NCBI GenBank assembly: GCA_021776515.1 | Contig: JAJFFS010000015.1 | Location: 62,001-126,000 of the forward strand | Reading direction: 5' to 3' | From: Robiginitomaculum sp. | GTDB taxonomy: Bacteria > Pseudomonadota > Alphaproteobacteria > Caulobacterales > Maricaulaceae | Length of the DNA: 64,000 nt | Part shown: one piece after another, positions 9,572 to 18,813 of the stretch | How the letters are laid out: the number at the start of each line of letters is the position of its first letter | How positions within the stretch are numbered: the first letter of the stretch is position 1 | The notes under the pieces: generated by a model | Told to the model about the DNA's origin: nothing | The model's database searches: none | Seen by the model: the letters and a program-made list of their open reading frames with translations, nothing else | Made by a program: the position numbers and the translations under genes

Positions 9572-10128
9572 TGCGCATTTCTGGCGGTGAATTCAAAGGG
9601 CGTGTTTTGGCCGCCCCACCAGGACGTGATACCCGGCCCACAGCGCAGCGTACCCGCGAAGCCATATTTAATATTCTGGAACATAATAACTGGTGTACTC
9701 TGAAGGGTGCACGGGTGATCGACCTTTTTGCCGGTTCTGGTGCATTGGGGTTTGAAGCACTTTCGCGCGGCGCAGAGTTTTGCCTGTTTGTGGAAAACAA
9801 TGCGGCGGCCCGTGGCGTTATACGCGACAATATCGAAATATTGGGGCTTTTTGGTTCCACCCGTATCCACCGGCGCGATGCCACTCAACTGGGAAAGAAA
9901 CCGGCACCATTGGGTGAAAGGTTTAATCTGGTCTTTCTTGATCCGCCTTACCATAAAGGTTTGGGTGAAAACACCTTGGCGGAGCTTATCAAGGGCAACT
10001 GGCTTTCCCCGGGTTCTTGTGCCATTTTTGAATGTGCCGCCGATGAAAATCCACAAATACAGGGTTGGGACATACTGGACGAGCGTCCCTATGGGGCGGC
10101 AAAAATTCTATTTTTAAAAAAGCAGTAA
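9571..10128 (+). CDS. rsmD: 16S rRNA (guanine(966)-N(2))-methyltransferase RsmD
   Basis: 185 aa, Rossmann-fold SAM-dependent methyltransferase. It has the N-terminal family block MRISGGEFKGRVL with RPTAQRTREAIFNIL, the SAM-binding DLFAGSGALG (51-60) and the catalytic N6/N2-type motif DPPY (124-127). It is predicted to methylate G966 in the 30S subunit. It is coupled to the pseudouridine synthase gene by a 1-nt overlap. Confidence 0.96.
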   Translation: MRISGGEFKGRVLAAPPGRDTRPTAQRTREAIFNILEHNNWCTLKGARVIDLFAGSGALGFEALSRGAEFCLFVENNAAARGVIRDNIEILGLFGSTRIHRRDATQLGKKPAPLGERFNLVFLDPPYHKGLGENTLAELIKGNWLSPGSCAIFECAADENPQIQGWDILDERPYGAAKILFLKKQ

Positions 10129-10206
10129 AAAAATATACCGGATAACTATACCCTGGATAATTCTCTGCTAAACATGGCTTGATGTAGAATCATACCGGGG
10201 ACCAGA

Positions 10207-11037
10207 ATGAATACCGATGAATTGCTGAATACAGAAACCATAAGCGCTCTATTAGAACGAGGCATAGACGCGGGAACCAATGTTCTTCTGGCTGCCGTGA
10301 CCTTCATAATTGGTATGATTGTAGCTGGCGTGGTCCGCCGGGCAATCCGCTCTACGGCGCTAAAAAGCGAGCGCATAGATGATACACTTGGCAATTTTTT
10401 TGCCTCTATAACCTATTACGGCATTATGGCGATTGTATTGATCGCAGTGCTGGAGCGCTTTGGCGTAGAAACCACCAGCCTGGTTGCTGCATTGGGTGCC
10501 GCCACGCTGGCCATTGGCCTGGCCCTGCAAGGTACATTATCCAATTTGGCCGCCGGTATGATGATTATTCTCTTTCGGCCTTATAGTCTGGGGGATTTTG
10601 TTGAAGTTGCCGGGCAAGCCGGCTCCGTCAAGGACATCAATTTGTTCACTACGGTTTTGGCAACCGGCGACAATAAAAAAGTCATCGTTCCCAATGGCAG
10701 CGCCTGGGGCGATGTCATCACCAACTATTCAGCCAACGGAAAACGCCGCGTGGATTTCACATTTTCCATTGATTACGGTGATGACATTGGCAAGGCCATG
10801 GAGATTATCCAAAAAACCCTGCGCGCCGACAGCCGTGTTCATAAAAGCCCTGATGTATTTACCGGGGTAACAGCCCATGGCGGATCATCGGTGGATATTG
10901 TCACCAAGGTCTGGTGTAAAAGCGATGATTATTGGGGCATTTATCACGATGCCATGAAGAATGTGAAAGAAGCCTTTGACGCCAACGGCATTTCCATCCC
11001 CTACCCCCATCAGGTCAATATCGCCCGCAAGGGTTGA
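10207..11037 (+). CDS. MscS family small-conductance mechanosensitive channel
   Basis: 276 aa. Three N-terminal membrane segments are followed by the MscS beta domain. The pore helix has the Gly/Ala-rich pattern LVAALGAATLAIGLALQGTLSNLAAG, and the conserved stretch RPYSLGDFVEVAGQAGSV follows directly. It resembles the minimal E. coli MscS type in length. It should open under membrane tension to release solutes on hypo-osmotic shock. It is convergent with argS, with only 4 nt between the stops. Confidence 0.95.
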   Translation: MNTDELLNTETISALLERGIDAGTNVLLAAVTFIIGMIVAGVVRRAIRSTALKSERIDDTLGNFFASITYYGIMAIVLIAVLERFGVETTSLVAALGAATLAIGLALQGTLSNLAAGMMIILFRPYSLGDFVEVAGQAGSVKDINLFTTVLATGDNKKVIVPNGSAWGDVITNYSANGKRRVDFTFSIDYGDDIGKAMEIIQKTLRADSRVHKSPDVFTGVTAHGGSSVDIVTKVWCKSDDYWGIYHDAMKNVKEAFDANGISIPYPHQVNIARKG

Positions 11038-11041
11038 TTGC

Positions 11042-12805
11042 CTACATCCGCTCCGGGGCTTCCAGGCCTAAAAGGTCAAGGCCGATTTCCAGTTGATGCA
11101 GGGTCAGTTTGGCAAGGGCGAGGCGGGAAGATCGTTTTGCCTCATCCTTTTCCGGCAAGATAGGACAAGCCGCATAAAAGCGCGAAAACGCCTGCGCCAG
11201 CTCATAAACATGCTCGCATAATATATGTGGTGCCCGCTTGGCCCAGGCGCCATGCAGGGCGGCATCAAAACTATCAAGAGCGAGGACAAGCATCTTTTCC
11301 TCAGTCATTTCAGGTTTGATGGTGTCACTTTGTAAACCCTGATCGTGTGCTTTGCGCAAAATAGATTTAATACGTACCGCCGCATAGAGAAGATACGGCC
11401 CGGTCTTGCCTTCAAAGGCGGTAAAGCGGTCCATATCAAAGACATAGTTGGTGAGGCGCTGATTGCGCAGGTCGGCAAACTTGATCGCTGCCAGCCCGAT
11501 TTTACGGGCAATATCAACAAGCACTTCCTCGCCCATGCCTTCACCAATGCCCGCCTCAACCATGCGCGCCCGTGCGGCAGTATTTGCCATTGCCAGTAGG
11601 TCAGACAGGCGCATCACCCCGCCTGCGCGGGTTTTGAATGGCTTGCCATCCGCCCCATTTACGGTGCCAAAACCGATATGCTCCAACGCATTTTCGGCCA
11701 TTAATCCGGCCTTATCTGCGGCACGAAAGACTTGCTCAAAATGCTGGCCCTGACGCTGATCCACCACATAAAGTGTGTGATCGGGCGCGATTTTGTTATT
11801 ACGATCCAGAATTGTCGCCAGATCAGTTGTGCCATAAAGTGCAGAGCCTTCAGACGAAAGCAGAATCAGCGGCGGCTGTTTTTTCTTGTCATCTTCACGG
11901 GCAACATGGATGACCAGTGCGCCATCGCTAATCTCGGTTACGCCCCGCGCCTTGAAGTTTTCGATCATATCCGGGATCAGGTCGTTAACGTCCGACTCGC
12001 CTTTCCACAGATCAAAATGCACACCCAGTGCATTAAAATCAGTCTCAAGCCCGGCGCGTGATACAGCAATAAAATGACCAAGCAATGCCCGATAGCCGGG
12101 GCGCCCGGCCTGCAGGGCTGACGTTGCCTTGCGCGAACGGCTCATGCGCGCCTCATCGGCTTTGGCATTAGCCGCTGCTTGCGGGTAAAGCCGCGAAAGA
12201 TCATCAAGCGATACCGGCGGCTGTGCAGGCCACGGACCGGAGAACCCCTCATCAAAATAAGGCAAATCCGGCTGCTCGTCCTGTAACTCGGTAATCAAAT
12301 GGCCCATTTGCAACCCCCAATCACCAAGGTGGATGTCGCTGACCACTTCGTGGCCAACAAAACGCGCCACGCGCTGCAAAAAATCACCAATAACCGAGGA
12401 GCGCAAATGCCCGACATGCATGGGCTTGGCCACATTTGGCCCGCCAAAGTCTATAATGATCTTTTGCGGTGTCTGCGTTTGCGTTGCACCGCAACGGACA
12501 TCACCCAAGAGCGCATTGGCTTGCACCGCATAAGCAGCATCTGCGGGAATAATATTCAGGAACCCAGGACCGGCAATGCTGATTTGCGTAATAAGCGGGT
12601 CGGCCTTGATCGCGTCGGTGATCTGCTGTGCAATTTCGCGGGGCGACCTTTTAGCCAGCTTGGCGGCAGCAAGGGCACCATTGCATTGAAACGGGGCCAA
12701 ATCAGGCCGGCCAGAGATCTGCACCTGCCCTAGCTCCGCTGGTAAGTCCTGTGCGATAAAAGCGGCACCCACAAGGGTACTGAGTTGTTCAGCAAGCGTG
12801 GTCAT
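11042..12805 (-). CDS. argS: Arginyl-tRNA synthetase
   Basis: 587 aa class I synthetase. It has the N-terminal Add-1 tRNA-binding domain, a HIGH-type motif in KPMHVGHLRSSVIGD, and the C-terminal anticodon-binding DALR domain ending LHQLEIGLDLLGLEAPERM. As in many ArgRS enzymes there is no canonical KMSKS. It attaches arginine to its tRNA. The gene is 8 nt downstream of the lipoprotein gene's stop side and convergent with mscS. The SPOR/nagZ genes that follow argS in many relatives are instead next to dgt at 47.5 kb. Confidence 0.97.
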   Translation of the reverse strand: MTTLAEQLSTLVGAAFIAQDLPAELGQVQISGRPDLAPFQCNGALAAAKLAKRSPREIAQQITDAIKADPLITQISIAGPGFLNIIPADAAYAVQANALLGDVRCGATQTQTPQKIIIDFGGPNVAKPMHVGHLRSSVIGDFLQRVARFVGHEVVSDIHLGDWGLQMGHLITELQDEQPDLPYFDEGFSGPWPAQPPVSLDDLSRLYPQAAANAKADEARMSRSRKATSALQAGRPGYRALLGHFIAVSRAGLETDFNALGVHFDLWKGESDVNDLIPDMIENFKARGVTEISDGALVIHVAREDDKKKQPPLILLSSEGSALYGTTDLATILDRNNKIAPDHTLYVVDQRQGQHFEQVFRAADKAGLMAENALEHIGFGTVNGADGKPFKTRAGGVMRLSDLLAMANTAARARMVEAGIGEGMGEEVLVDIARKIGLAAIKFADLRNQRLTNYVFDMDRFTAFEGKTGPYLLYAAVRIKSILRKAHDQGLQSDTIKPEMTEEKMLVLALDSFDAALHGAWAKRAPHILCEHVYELAQAFSRFYAACPILPEKDEAKRSSRLALAKLTLHQLEIGLDLLGLEAPERM

Positions 12806-12813
12806 AGTTGACC

Positions 12814-13368
12814 TTAATTAAGCCTGAAGCGCTTGCCAGAACGAGAAAATTCCAGCTCTTCAGGCGTCAATTCAAAACCGACAATAATTTCAAAATTAGA
12901 CCCTGACGTATTCTCTTTGGCACGAGGAATTGTGATTTTCCCAAAATGTTCAGTACGATAAACAATCTGCTCACCAGATTTGAAGCGAATATTTGTTGAA
13001 AACACCTGTTTGTTGATAACTGCCATATCTTTGCGAACAACAGAAATAAAATATTTGTATTCTTTGGTATCACCCTCGGCAGCCGGGCCACGCCCAAAGG
13101 CCATGTCTATATCCAAATCCGCAGTGAGTGGGTTATCATCATAATATTTACAAAATGAACGGGTGCCCAGAAGTTCGCCGGTAAAACCAACATTCTCATA
13201 TTTTTCCGCACCGTGAATTTCAACCTTGCGGGCTGCATCCCACAGCACCAAAGCTGCCGGGCATGGCCCGATATTTTTCTTTTCTTCTAAGACACCACTA
13301 ACCGTTTTACAGCCCATCAGAACAAGGGGCAGAGCGGCAAGAACAAGGAGGTTTCGCGATTGCATCAT
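12814..13368 (-). CDS. Hypothetical lipoprotein, 184 aa
   Basis: The N-terminus MMQSRNLLVLAALPLVLMGCK is a clear lipoprotein signal with lipobox LMGC and Cys20. The mature part is a mixed alpha/beta domain of about 160 residues without a motif I recognise. It begins with GPCPAALVLWDAARKVEI, and two further cysteines are present (in GPCP and SFCKYYDD). It lies directly upstream of argS in the same direction (8-nt gap) and is divergent from ispH. A location at the inner face of the outer membrane is likely because residue +2 after the Cys is Lys, not Asp. Confidence 0.8.
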   Translation of the reverse strand: MMQSRNLLVLAALPLVLMGCKTVSGVLEEKKNIGPCPAALVLWDAARKVEIHGAEKYENVGFTGELLGTRSFCKYYDDNPLTADLDIDMAFGRGPAAEGDTKEYKYFISVVRKDMAVINKQVFSTNIRFKSGEQIVYRTEHFGKITIPRAKENTSGSNFEIIVGFELTPEELEFSRSGKRFRLN

Positions 13369-13486
13369 AAGAAATATTCATCCGACAGAGCGAGGCGCTG
13401 GCCGTTGACCGGGGCGCAGAGTTTGATAGACCCGCGTTGATGTATCGCCTTGCGAAGCAAACAGCAACGAAAGATGTCTGAAAAAC

Positions 13487-14461
13487 ATGTCTGAAGCGGA
13501 AAAATCTCTGACTATTTTGCTAGCCGCCCCTCGCGGGTTTTGCGCTGGCGTGGATCGGGCCATTCAGATTGTTGAACGGGCCATCGAGAAATTCGGGGTT
13601 CCGGTCTATGTTCGCCATGAGATTGTCCACAACAGACATGTCGTTGAACATCTGGAACGTCTGGGTGCCGTGTTTGTTGATGAACTGGATGAATGCCCCG
13701 ATGACCGGCCCGTTGTGTTTTCGGCCCATGGCGTTCCAAAATCAGTCCCGCAAGAAGCCCAGCGACGAAATTTGATTTACGTGGATGCGACCTGCCCACT
13801 GGTATCCAAAGTGCATGTAGAGGCAGAGCGTCATTTTGCAGCCGGGCGACATGTTCTTCTGATCGGCCACCGGGGCCACCCCGAAGTGGTCGGCACTATG
13901 GGACAATTACCAAAAGGCGCCACCACGCTTATCGAGGTGCGTCAGGATGCTGAAAATGTTGAACCTGCTGATCCAAAAAAACTGGCCTTTGTGACCCAGA
14001 CCACTTTGAGCGTCGATGACACCATCGACATCGTAAGTGCCTTAAAAGCACGGTTTCCGGGTATAGCCGAACCACACCGTGAAGATATTTGTTATGCAAC
14101 CACAAACCGGCAGGCGGCGGTCAAGGCTATTGCCCCCAATTGTGAACTGGTGCTGGTCATTGGCGCGCCAAATTCATCAAACTCCATGCGTCTGGTCGAA
14201 GTTGCGCGCCGTGCGGGGGCTGCACAAGCCCGTCTAATCGAAAGTGCAGAAGACATAGAGCCAGGCTGGCTGGATAATGTGAATACACTTGGTATATCCG
14301 CCGGGGCATCGGCACCGGAATCTCTGGTTTCTGATTTATTGGCAATGCTAAAAGCACGTTTTAGCGTTAGCGTTGAAAACCTCGTCAGTGCGCATGAAGA
14401 TGTGGTGTTCAAACTACCTCTTATGCTACGCTCGCCAGGTAGTAGTGGAGACAATGCGTGA
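13487..14461 (+). CDS. ispH: 4-hydroxy-3-methylbut-2-enyl diphosphate reductase
   Basis: IspH carries out the last step of the non-mevalonate (MEP) isoprenoid pathway, giving IPP and DMAPP with a [4Fe-4S] cluster. The 324-aa protein has all three cluster cysteines: Cys19 ([11 protein letters not shown]), Cys103 ([11 protein letters not shown]) and Cys202 ([11 protein letters not shown]). The substrate-binding histidines lie in [10 protein letters not shown] and SAHGVP. Its stop overlaps the next start as GTGATG/TGA, indicating coupling with the GYF-domain gene. Confidence 0.98.
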   Translation: MSEAEKSLTILLAAPRGFCAGVDRAIQIVERAIEKFGVPVYVRHEIVHNRHVVEHLERLGAVFVDELDECPDDRPVVFSAHGVPKSVPQEAQRRNLIYVDATCPLVSKVHVEAERHFAAGRHVLLIGHRGHPEVVGTMGQLPKGATTLIEVRQDAENVEPADPKKLAFVTQTTLSVDDTIDIVSALKARFPGIAEPHREDICYATTNRQAAVKAIAPNCELVLVIGAPNSSNSMRLVEVARRAGAAQARLIESAEDIEPGWLDNVNTLGISAGASAPESLVSDLLAMLKARFSVSVENLVSAHEDVVFKLPLMLRSPGSSGDNA

Positions 14462-14964
14462 TGAGTTCTAAACCGCGATGGTTTATCAAGGTCAAGGAAA
14501 CAGTTTACGGCCCCTATGGGGAAGAGCGGATGAAAACTTTTGCTCGTGAAGGCCGCTTGAATGCCCGATCACAGGTGAGAATTGGCGCAGAGGGTGAATT
14601 TCTGACCGCACAAGATGATACCGAACTGGCATCCCTCCTCACGCAAACCCATGGCGAGATCTCAAAAGCAGAGGAACCTTCTACAAGCCACCGGTTTGTA
14701 ATATTCGCCAAAATTACCGAAAGCTCTCATGCAAATTTTGTTGAGACCCTCAGTGATTTTGGTGTTGCTACAGAGGTCATGCCCGAGGTCTGGCTGCTAA
14801 GCGCACCCGCAAGAGCAGACGCCTTGCGCAATGCCCTGTCACAAGCGCTGGGTCATGATGATGCGCTCTTTATTGCTGATGCCAGCAAGGGAAAATCTGC
14901 CTGGTTCAATATCGGGAAGGATGCAGATAGCCTCATCCGCCAGTTCTGGCAGGAAAGTGAATAA
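14461..14964 (+). CDS. GYF_2-domain protein with a possible Cas2/SinR-like C-terminal domain
   Basis: 167 aa from the ATG at 14461; a GTG one codon earlier is possible. The first 55 residues match the GYF_2 pattern: RWFIKVKETVYGPYGEERM, then GRLNARSQVRIGAEGEF. Residues from about 80 on (FVIFAKITESS, LSDFGVATEVMPEVWLLSA, ALGHDDALFIADAS) have the spacing of a small ferredoxin-like fold as in SinR-like and Cas2/VapD proteins; this is pattern recognition only. No signal or membrane segment is visible. It is coupled to ispH by overlapping stop and start codons. The function is unknown. Confidence 0.72.
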   Translation: MSSKPRWFIKVKETVYGPYGEERMKTFAREGRLNARSQVRIGAEGEFLTAQDDTELASLLTQTHGEISKAEEPSTSHRFVIFAKITESSHANFVETLSDFGVATEVMPEVWLLSAPARADALRNALSQALGHDDALFIADASKGKSAWFNIGKDADSLIRQFWQESE

Positions 14965-14974
14965 AAAATGGCCG

Positions 14975-15508
14975 TTACGATTTAATCTCACGCATCCCGG
15001 CGGCGTAACGCTTCCCGTTTTGCACATAGTGCTCTGCCGAAGCGGTTAACATAGTTACTTCATCTTCGCTTAACGCCCTGACAACTTTTGCCGGTGCGCC
15101 AACGATCAGGGAATTATCAGGAAACTCCTTACCCTCTGTGACCAGGGCATGGGCGCCAACAAGTGAGTTTTTACCTATCCGCGCACCGTTCAAAACGGTA
15201 GCCCCGATACCGATTAACGTATTATCGCCAATGGTGCAGCCGTGCAGCATGGCCATATGGCCGATGGTCACATCATCGCCGATGGTTAGAGGGAAACCCA
15301 TATCAGTATGTAGAACACTGCCGTCCTGAACATTGGAGCGCACACCAATACTGATCAGTTCATTATCGCCTCTGGCCACCACATTAAACCAGACAGAAGC
15401 ATTTTCCTTCAGTTCTATCTTGCCAATAAGGCTGGCATTAGGGGCAACCCAATATTGCCCTTCAGGCGGTGTTATTGCCGCCATACCATCAAGTTCAAAT
15501 ATTGCCAT
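14975..15508 (-). CDS. Gamma-carbonic anhydrase family protein
   Basis: 177 aa left-handed beta-helix of hexapeptide repeats. The three zinc ligands are present at His67 (GSVLHTD), His84 and His89 ([10 protein letters not shown]), as is the conserved Arg/Asp pair in [19 protein letters not shown]. The family includes active carbonic anhydrases and inactive relatives such as YrdA/PaaY/CaiE. Activity cannot be decided here, though the metal site is intact. It lies 3 nt after folE in the same direction and is convergent with the GYF gene. Confidence 0.93.
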   Translation of the reverse strand: MAIFELDGMAAITPPEGQYWVAPNASLIGKIELKENASVWFNVVARGDNELISIGVRSNVQDGSVLHTDMGFPLTIGDDVTIGHMAMLHGCTIGDNTLIGIGATVLNGARIGKNSLVGAHALVTEGKEFPDNSLIVGAPAKVVRALSEDEVTMLTASAEHYVQNGKRYAAGMREIKS

Positions 15509-15511
15509 TGT

Positions 15512-16141
15512 TCAACTCTTGGTCCGTTCAGCCAACCGCAGGAACCGCATCCGCAATTCTTCGCTATCCTTGAACTCACCATCAAAGCGCGTTGTCACCG
15601 TATCCACACCGCCATGATGCACCCCGCGTGTAGACATGCACTGATGCTCGGCAGTGACCATTACCGCCACGCCGCGTGGTTCCAGCTCGTCCATAATGGC
15701 TTTGGCAATCTGTGCCGTCAGATTTTCCTGTGTTTGCAGACGTTTTGAATACATCTCGACCACGCGGGCAATCTTGGAGAGCCCCACCACCCGGCCTGTG
15801 GGTAAATAGGCCACATGCGCAACACCAATAAAGGGTGCCATATGGTGCTCGCAATGGCTTTGCACTTCTATATTACGCAGCATGACAATGTCGTCATAGC
15901 CGGAGACTTCCTCGAATGTACGCGAGAGAATGTCAGCCGGATCACCATCATAACCGGCAAACCATTCGCCAAAGGCCTTGGTTACCCGCTTTGGTGTATC
16001 CAGCAGCCCTTCGCGGGTCGGATCATCCCCGGCCCAGGCCAATAGCGTACGCACTGCCGCCTCGGCCTCACTGCGCGATGGCCGCACATCCATATCTTCC
16101 ACAGCGATAAGCGCCGCACGTTTGGTATTAAAAGCATCCAT
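15512..16141 (-). CDS. folE: GTP cyclohydrolase I
   Basis: FolE converts GTP to 7,8-dihydroneopterin triphosphate, the first step of tetrahydrofolate (and queuosine precursor) synthesis. In the 209-aa protein the zinc ligands are Cys97 and His100 ([10 protein letters not shown]) and Cys168 (EHQCMSTRG). The family blocks [19 protein letters not shown] and [17 protein letters not shown] are present. It is the upstream partner of the gamma-carbonic anhydrase gene. Confidence 0.97.
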   Translation of the reverse strand: MDAFNTKRAALIAVEDMDVRPSRSEAEAAVRTLLAWAGDDPTREGLLDTPKRVTKAFGEWFAGYDGDPADILSRTFEEVSGYDDIVMLRNIEVQSHCEHHMAPFIGVAHVAYLPTGRVVGLSKIARVVEMYSKRLQTQENLTAQIAKAIMDELEPRGVAVMVTAEHQCMSTRGVHHGGVDTVTTRFDGEFKDSEELRMRFLRLAERTKS

Positions 16142-16385
16142 AATAAACCCCGTTCGGTTCGGGGGAGGGGGTCGAGCCGGATCACCCGGTCTTAACGCCC
16201 ACCCAATGACGTCACGTCGTGACTGATATACTTAAATTAGGGAATGATGCCGGGTACTGCAACCCTAAAGCGTTCATGGTTTCGTGAGCGCCCCGTGATT
16301 GGAAAACCCTGTTCAGCCCCATTGCACATTTGGCGCAAATGCGTATTGAGTGCGCTCAATACACAAAATTGAGATAAGCCACGCC

Positions 16386-17774
16386 ATGCCCTTGCAACTT
16401 TATGATACATACAGCCGCCAAAAGCGCGACTTCCATCCTGCCGATCCTTCGCGCGTGACCATGTATCTTTGCGGGCCAACGGTGTATTCCTATGCCCATA
16501 TCGGCAATGCCCGCCCGGCAGTAGTTTTTGACGTGCTTTATCGGGTGCTGCGCCAGACTTACGGCGCCGACCATGTAGCCTATGCGCGCAACATCACCGA
16601 TGTGGATGACAAGATAAACGCTGCCGCCAAGGAAGGCGGGGTTTCCATCTCTGTCATCGCCGAAAAATTCGCCAAAATTTACCGCGAAGACACGGCGGCA
16701 CTTAACGTGCTGAAACCTGATTTCGAGCCGACCGCCACCGGACACATGAAAGAAATGATCGCATTGGTCCAGCGCCTGATCGAAACCGGTAATGCCTATG
16801 AGGCAGAAGGCCATGTCCTCTTTGATGTCACCAGCTTTGATGGCTATGGCGAGCTGTCCAATCGCAAGCTGAAAGACATGATCGCCGGTGCCCGCGTTGA
16901 AGTGGCTTCCTATAAGCATAACCCGGCAGATTTTGTGTTGTGGAAACCCGCCGATGACAATGATCCGGGCTGGAAAAGCCCCTGGGGCAGAGGCCGACCG
17001 GGCTGGCATCTGGAATGTTCAGCCATGATCGAGGCCGTTCTGGGCACACGCATTGATATTCATGCAGGCGGGCAAGACCTTGTCTTCCCGCACCATGAGA
17101 ATGAACGCGCCCAGTCCATGTGCTCTCACGATGGCAAACGTCTCGCCAATTACTGGCTGCACAATGGTTTTCTTGATTTTGATTCAGAAAAAATGTCCAA
17201 AAGCCTGGGCAATGTGAAACTCATTCATGAACTATTGGAAGAATGGCCGGGCGAAGTGCTACGCTTTGCGCTTCTCAGTGCCCATTACCGGGCACCGCTT
17301 GACTGGACCCGAAGCTTGCTGGAACAAGCCAAAACCACTTTGGATCGCTATTATGGCACCTTGCGCCGCCTGAGCGATGTGAAGGCAGCTAAGGCTTCCG
17401 CACCTGCAAATTTTATGGCTGCGCTCCATGATGACCTTAATACGCCGCAGGCGCTGGCCAAATTATCCACACTGGCAACGCAAGCGAATAAGGCTGAAAA
17501 ACCCGAAGAACAGGCACGGGCTAAAGGTGAAATGCTGGCCATTGGGAAGCTTTTAGGCCTGTTCGAGGAAGACCCGGAAACATGGTTCAAAACCGATAAA
17601 GGCCTTGGCGACAAGGACCTTGATGCCGCCGCTATTGATGCTCTGGTTGCTGCCCGCGTTCAAGCTCGTGCCGATAAGGACTGGGGCGAGGCAGACCGTA
17701 TCCGCGATGTCTTGAGCGAAATGGATATTGTTATCGAAGATAAGGCTGAGGGCAGCATCTGGCGGCGGGGCTAG
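16386..17774 (+). CDS. cysS: Cysteinyl-tRNA synthetase
   Basis: 462 aa class I synthetase. It has the zinc/cysteine site Cys29 in MYLCGPTVYSYAHIGNARP (with HIGN at 38-41), the second zinc block GWHLECSAM and HHENERAQS, and the KMSKS loop KMSKSLGN. The frame is open from a GTG at 16350, but the conserved N-terminus MPLQLYDTYSRQK begins at the ATG at 16386, which I use. It charges tRNA-Cys. A Fe-S scaffold gene follows 20 nt later. Confidence 0.97.
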   Translation: MPLQLYDTYSRQKRDFHPADPSRVTMYLCGPTVYSYAHIGNARPAVVFDVLYRVLRQTYGADHVAYARNITDVDDKINAAAKEGGVSISVIAEKFAKIYREDTAALNVLKPDFEPTATGHMKEMIALVQRLIETGNAYEAEGHVLFDVTSFDGYGELSNRKLKDMIAGARVEVASYKHNPADFVLWKPADDNDPGWKSPWGRGRPGWHLECSAMIEAVLGTRIDIHAGGQDLVFPHHENERAQSMCSHDGKRLANYWLHNGFLDFDSEKMSKSLGNVKLIHELLEEWPGEVLRFALLSAHYRAPLDWTRSLLEQAKTTLDRYYGTLRRLSDVKAAKASAPANFMAALHDDLNTPQALAKLSTLATQANKAEKPEEQARAKGEMLAIGKLLGLFEEDPETWFKTDKGLGDKDLDAAAIDALVAARVQARADKDWGEADRIRDVLSEMDIVIEDKAEGSIWRRG

Positions 17775-17794
17775 GCAAAGCCTATATCCTATCC

Positions 17795-18226
17795 ATGGAC
17801 CACGAGCTTTATAACACTGCCATACTTACCCTCGCCGCAGGCATCCCGCACCTTGGTGCGCTGGACAACCCTCACGGCTGTGCCACCAGGACCGCACGGC
17901 TATGTGGCTCACGGGTTCAGGTTCAAGTGGTCTTGGACAAAACCGGGCGCGTGCAAGAATTTGCCCAGGAGGTCAAAGCCTGCGCTTTGGGTCAGGCGGC
18001 TTCGGCAATTTTAGGAGCCGGTGTCCATGGTGCTGATTTGGCAGAGTTAACCCACGCGCGTGACAGGTTTCGCGCCATGGTAAAAGATGGCTTGTCTGCG
18101 CCAGAGGGGCGCTTTTCTGCACTAAAAACCCTGGCCGCCATAAAAGAATATCCACAACGACACGCCTCTGCGCTATTGCCCTTTGAGGCTGTGGTTGAGG
18201 CTGTAGCAGCCGCACGGGCCGTGTAA
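17795..18226 (+). CDS. IscU/NifU-like iron-sulfur cluster scaffold protein
   Basis: 143 aa of the IscU/SufU fold (NPHGCATRTARLCGSRVQVQV, then EVKACALGQAASAIL). Cys29, Cys37 and Cys63 are visible. The third canonical scaffold cysteine near residue 105-125 is absent; that region reads KEYPQRHASALLPFEAV. This RHAS form is typical of an alphaproteobacterial subfamily, so the cluster chemistry may differ from true IscU. It lies 20 nt after cysS and is probably co-transcribed with it. Confidence 0.85.
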   Translation: MDHELYNTAILTLAAGIPHLGALDNPHGCATRTARLCGSRVQVQVVLDKTGRVQEFAQEVKACALGQAASAILGAGVHGADLAELTHARDRFRAMVKDGLSAPEGRFSALKTLAAIKEYPQRHASALLPFEAVVEAVAAARAV

Positions 18227-18330
18227 TCCTGTTTGATAAAACACAACGCGCAATCGTCTGCATCTTGCAAAAAACGGATAAATAGTTCTTACCATCACAA
18301 AAAATAATCTTAGAATCCAATAAAGACTGA

Positions 18331-18570
18331 CTACGCTACAAAACAGCATTTTACGCGCCTTTTGTGAGCGATTGGCAAAATTATGAAAACTGGGTCCTTG
18401 CCGGGTCCAAGGACGCCACAACAAGGGCAGCCGAGATCTGGCCAAAAATTCTGGCCGAGTTCACCCCGCCACCTACTGACCCCGCCGTATTAGAAAAACT
18501 GGAAGCGTATGTGGCAGCACGAAAAGAAGCATTGGGTGATGAAGAACCGCTGCTGGAACCAGAAGGGTAA
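18331..18570 (+). pseudogene. C-terminal remnant of an MttB-family (trimethylamine) methyltransferase
   Basis: The 79-residue open frame begins right after a stop codon at 18328 and reads KTAFYAPFVSDWQNYENW, then AGSKDATTRAAEIWPKILAEF, DPAVLEKLEAYVAARKEALGDEEP. From memory of the family, this is the conserved C-terminal tail of MttB-superfamily methyltransferases, which are about 500 aa long. No upstream part of such a gene is present between the scaffold gene and this point. A GTG at 18364 could start a 68-aa peptide, but it has no evident ribosome-binding site. I call it a truncated relic. Confidence 0.65.
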
Positions 18571-18603
18571 CGGGCGCAATAGTGCATAATTGGAGGTGGC
18601 TGC

Positions 18604-18774
18604 TTATGTGTATTTGCCCCGCTTGAAGTGTTCCTGCAACACAATGGAACTAAAGGCATCTCCGGCATATTTTATGACGAATTGTGTATGCCCCACGCCA
18701 ACCCCGCACCAGGCCCAGGTGCTGTTGCCATAGGCAAAGAAACCCATGTCATCGACAGCACAGAATAGGCCCAT
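18604..18774 (-). CDS. Possible small protein, 56 aa
   Basis: An ATG-initiated frame of 56 codons downstream of ssb on the same strand, 39 nt after the ssb stop. The translation (MGLFCAVDDMGFFAYGNSTW, then AWCGVGVGHTQFVIKYAGDA, ending HFKRGKYT) has a protein-like composition rich in aromatic residues. The frame stays open upstream into the end of ssb. There is no strong ribosome-binding site and I recognise no homologue. It may be a real small protein or the relic of a longer gene. Confidence 0.3.
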   Translation of the reverse strand: MGLFCAVDDMGFFAYGNSTWAWCGVGVGHTQFVIKYAGDAFSSIVLQEHFKRGKYT

Positions 18775-18813
18775 GGCAGAGGTGTTTAGGCCAAAGGGGC
18801 AACTGTTATTGGC

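Noticed and set aside
9241-10056. 271-codon minus-strand frame opposite the pseudouridine synthase and rsmD
   Set aside because: Spans two real genes in antisense and shows no protein-like motif.
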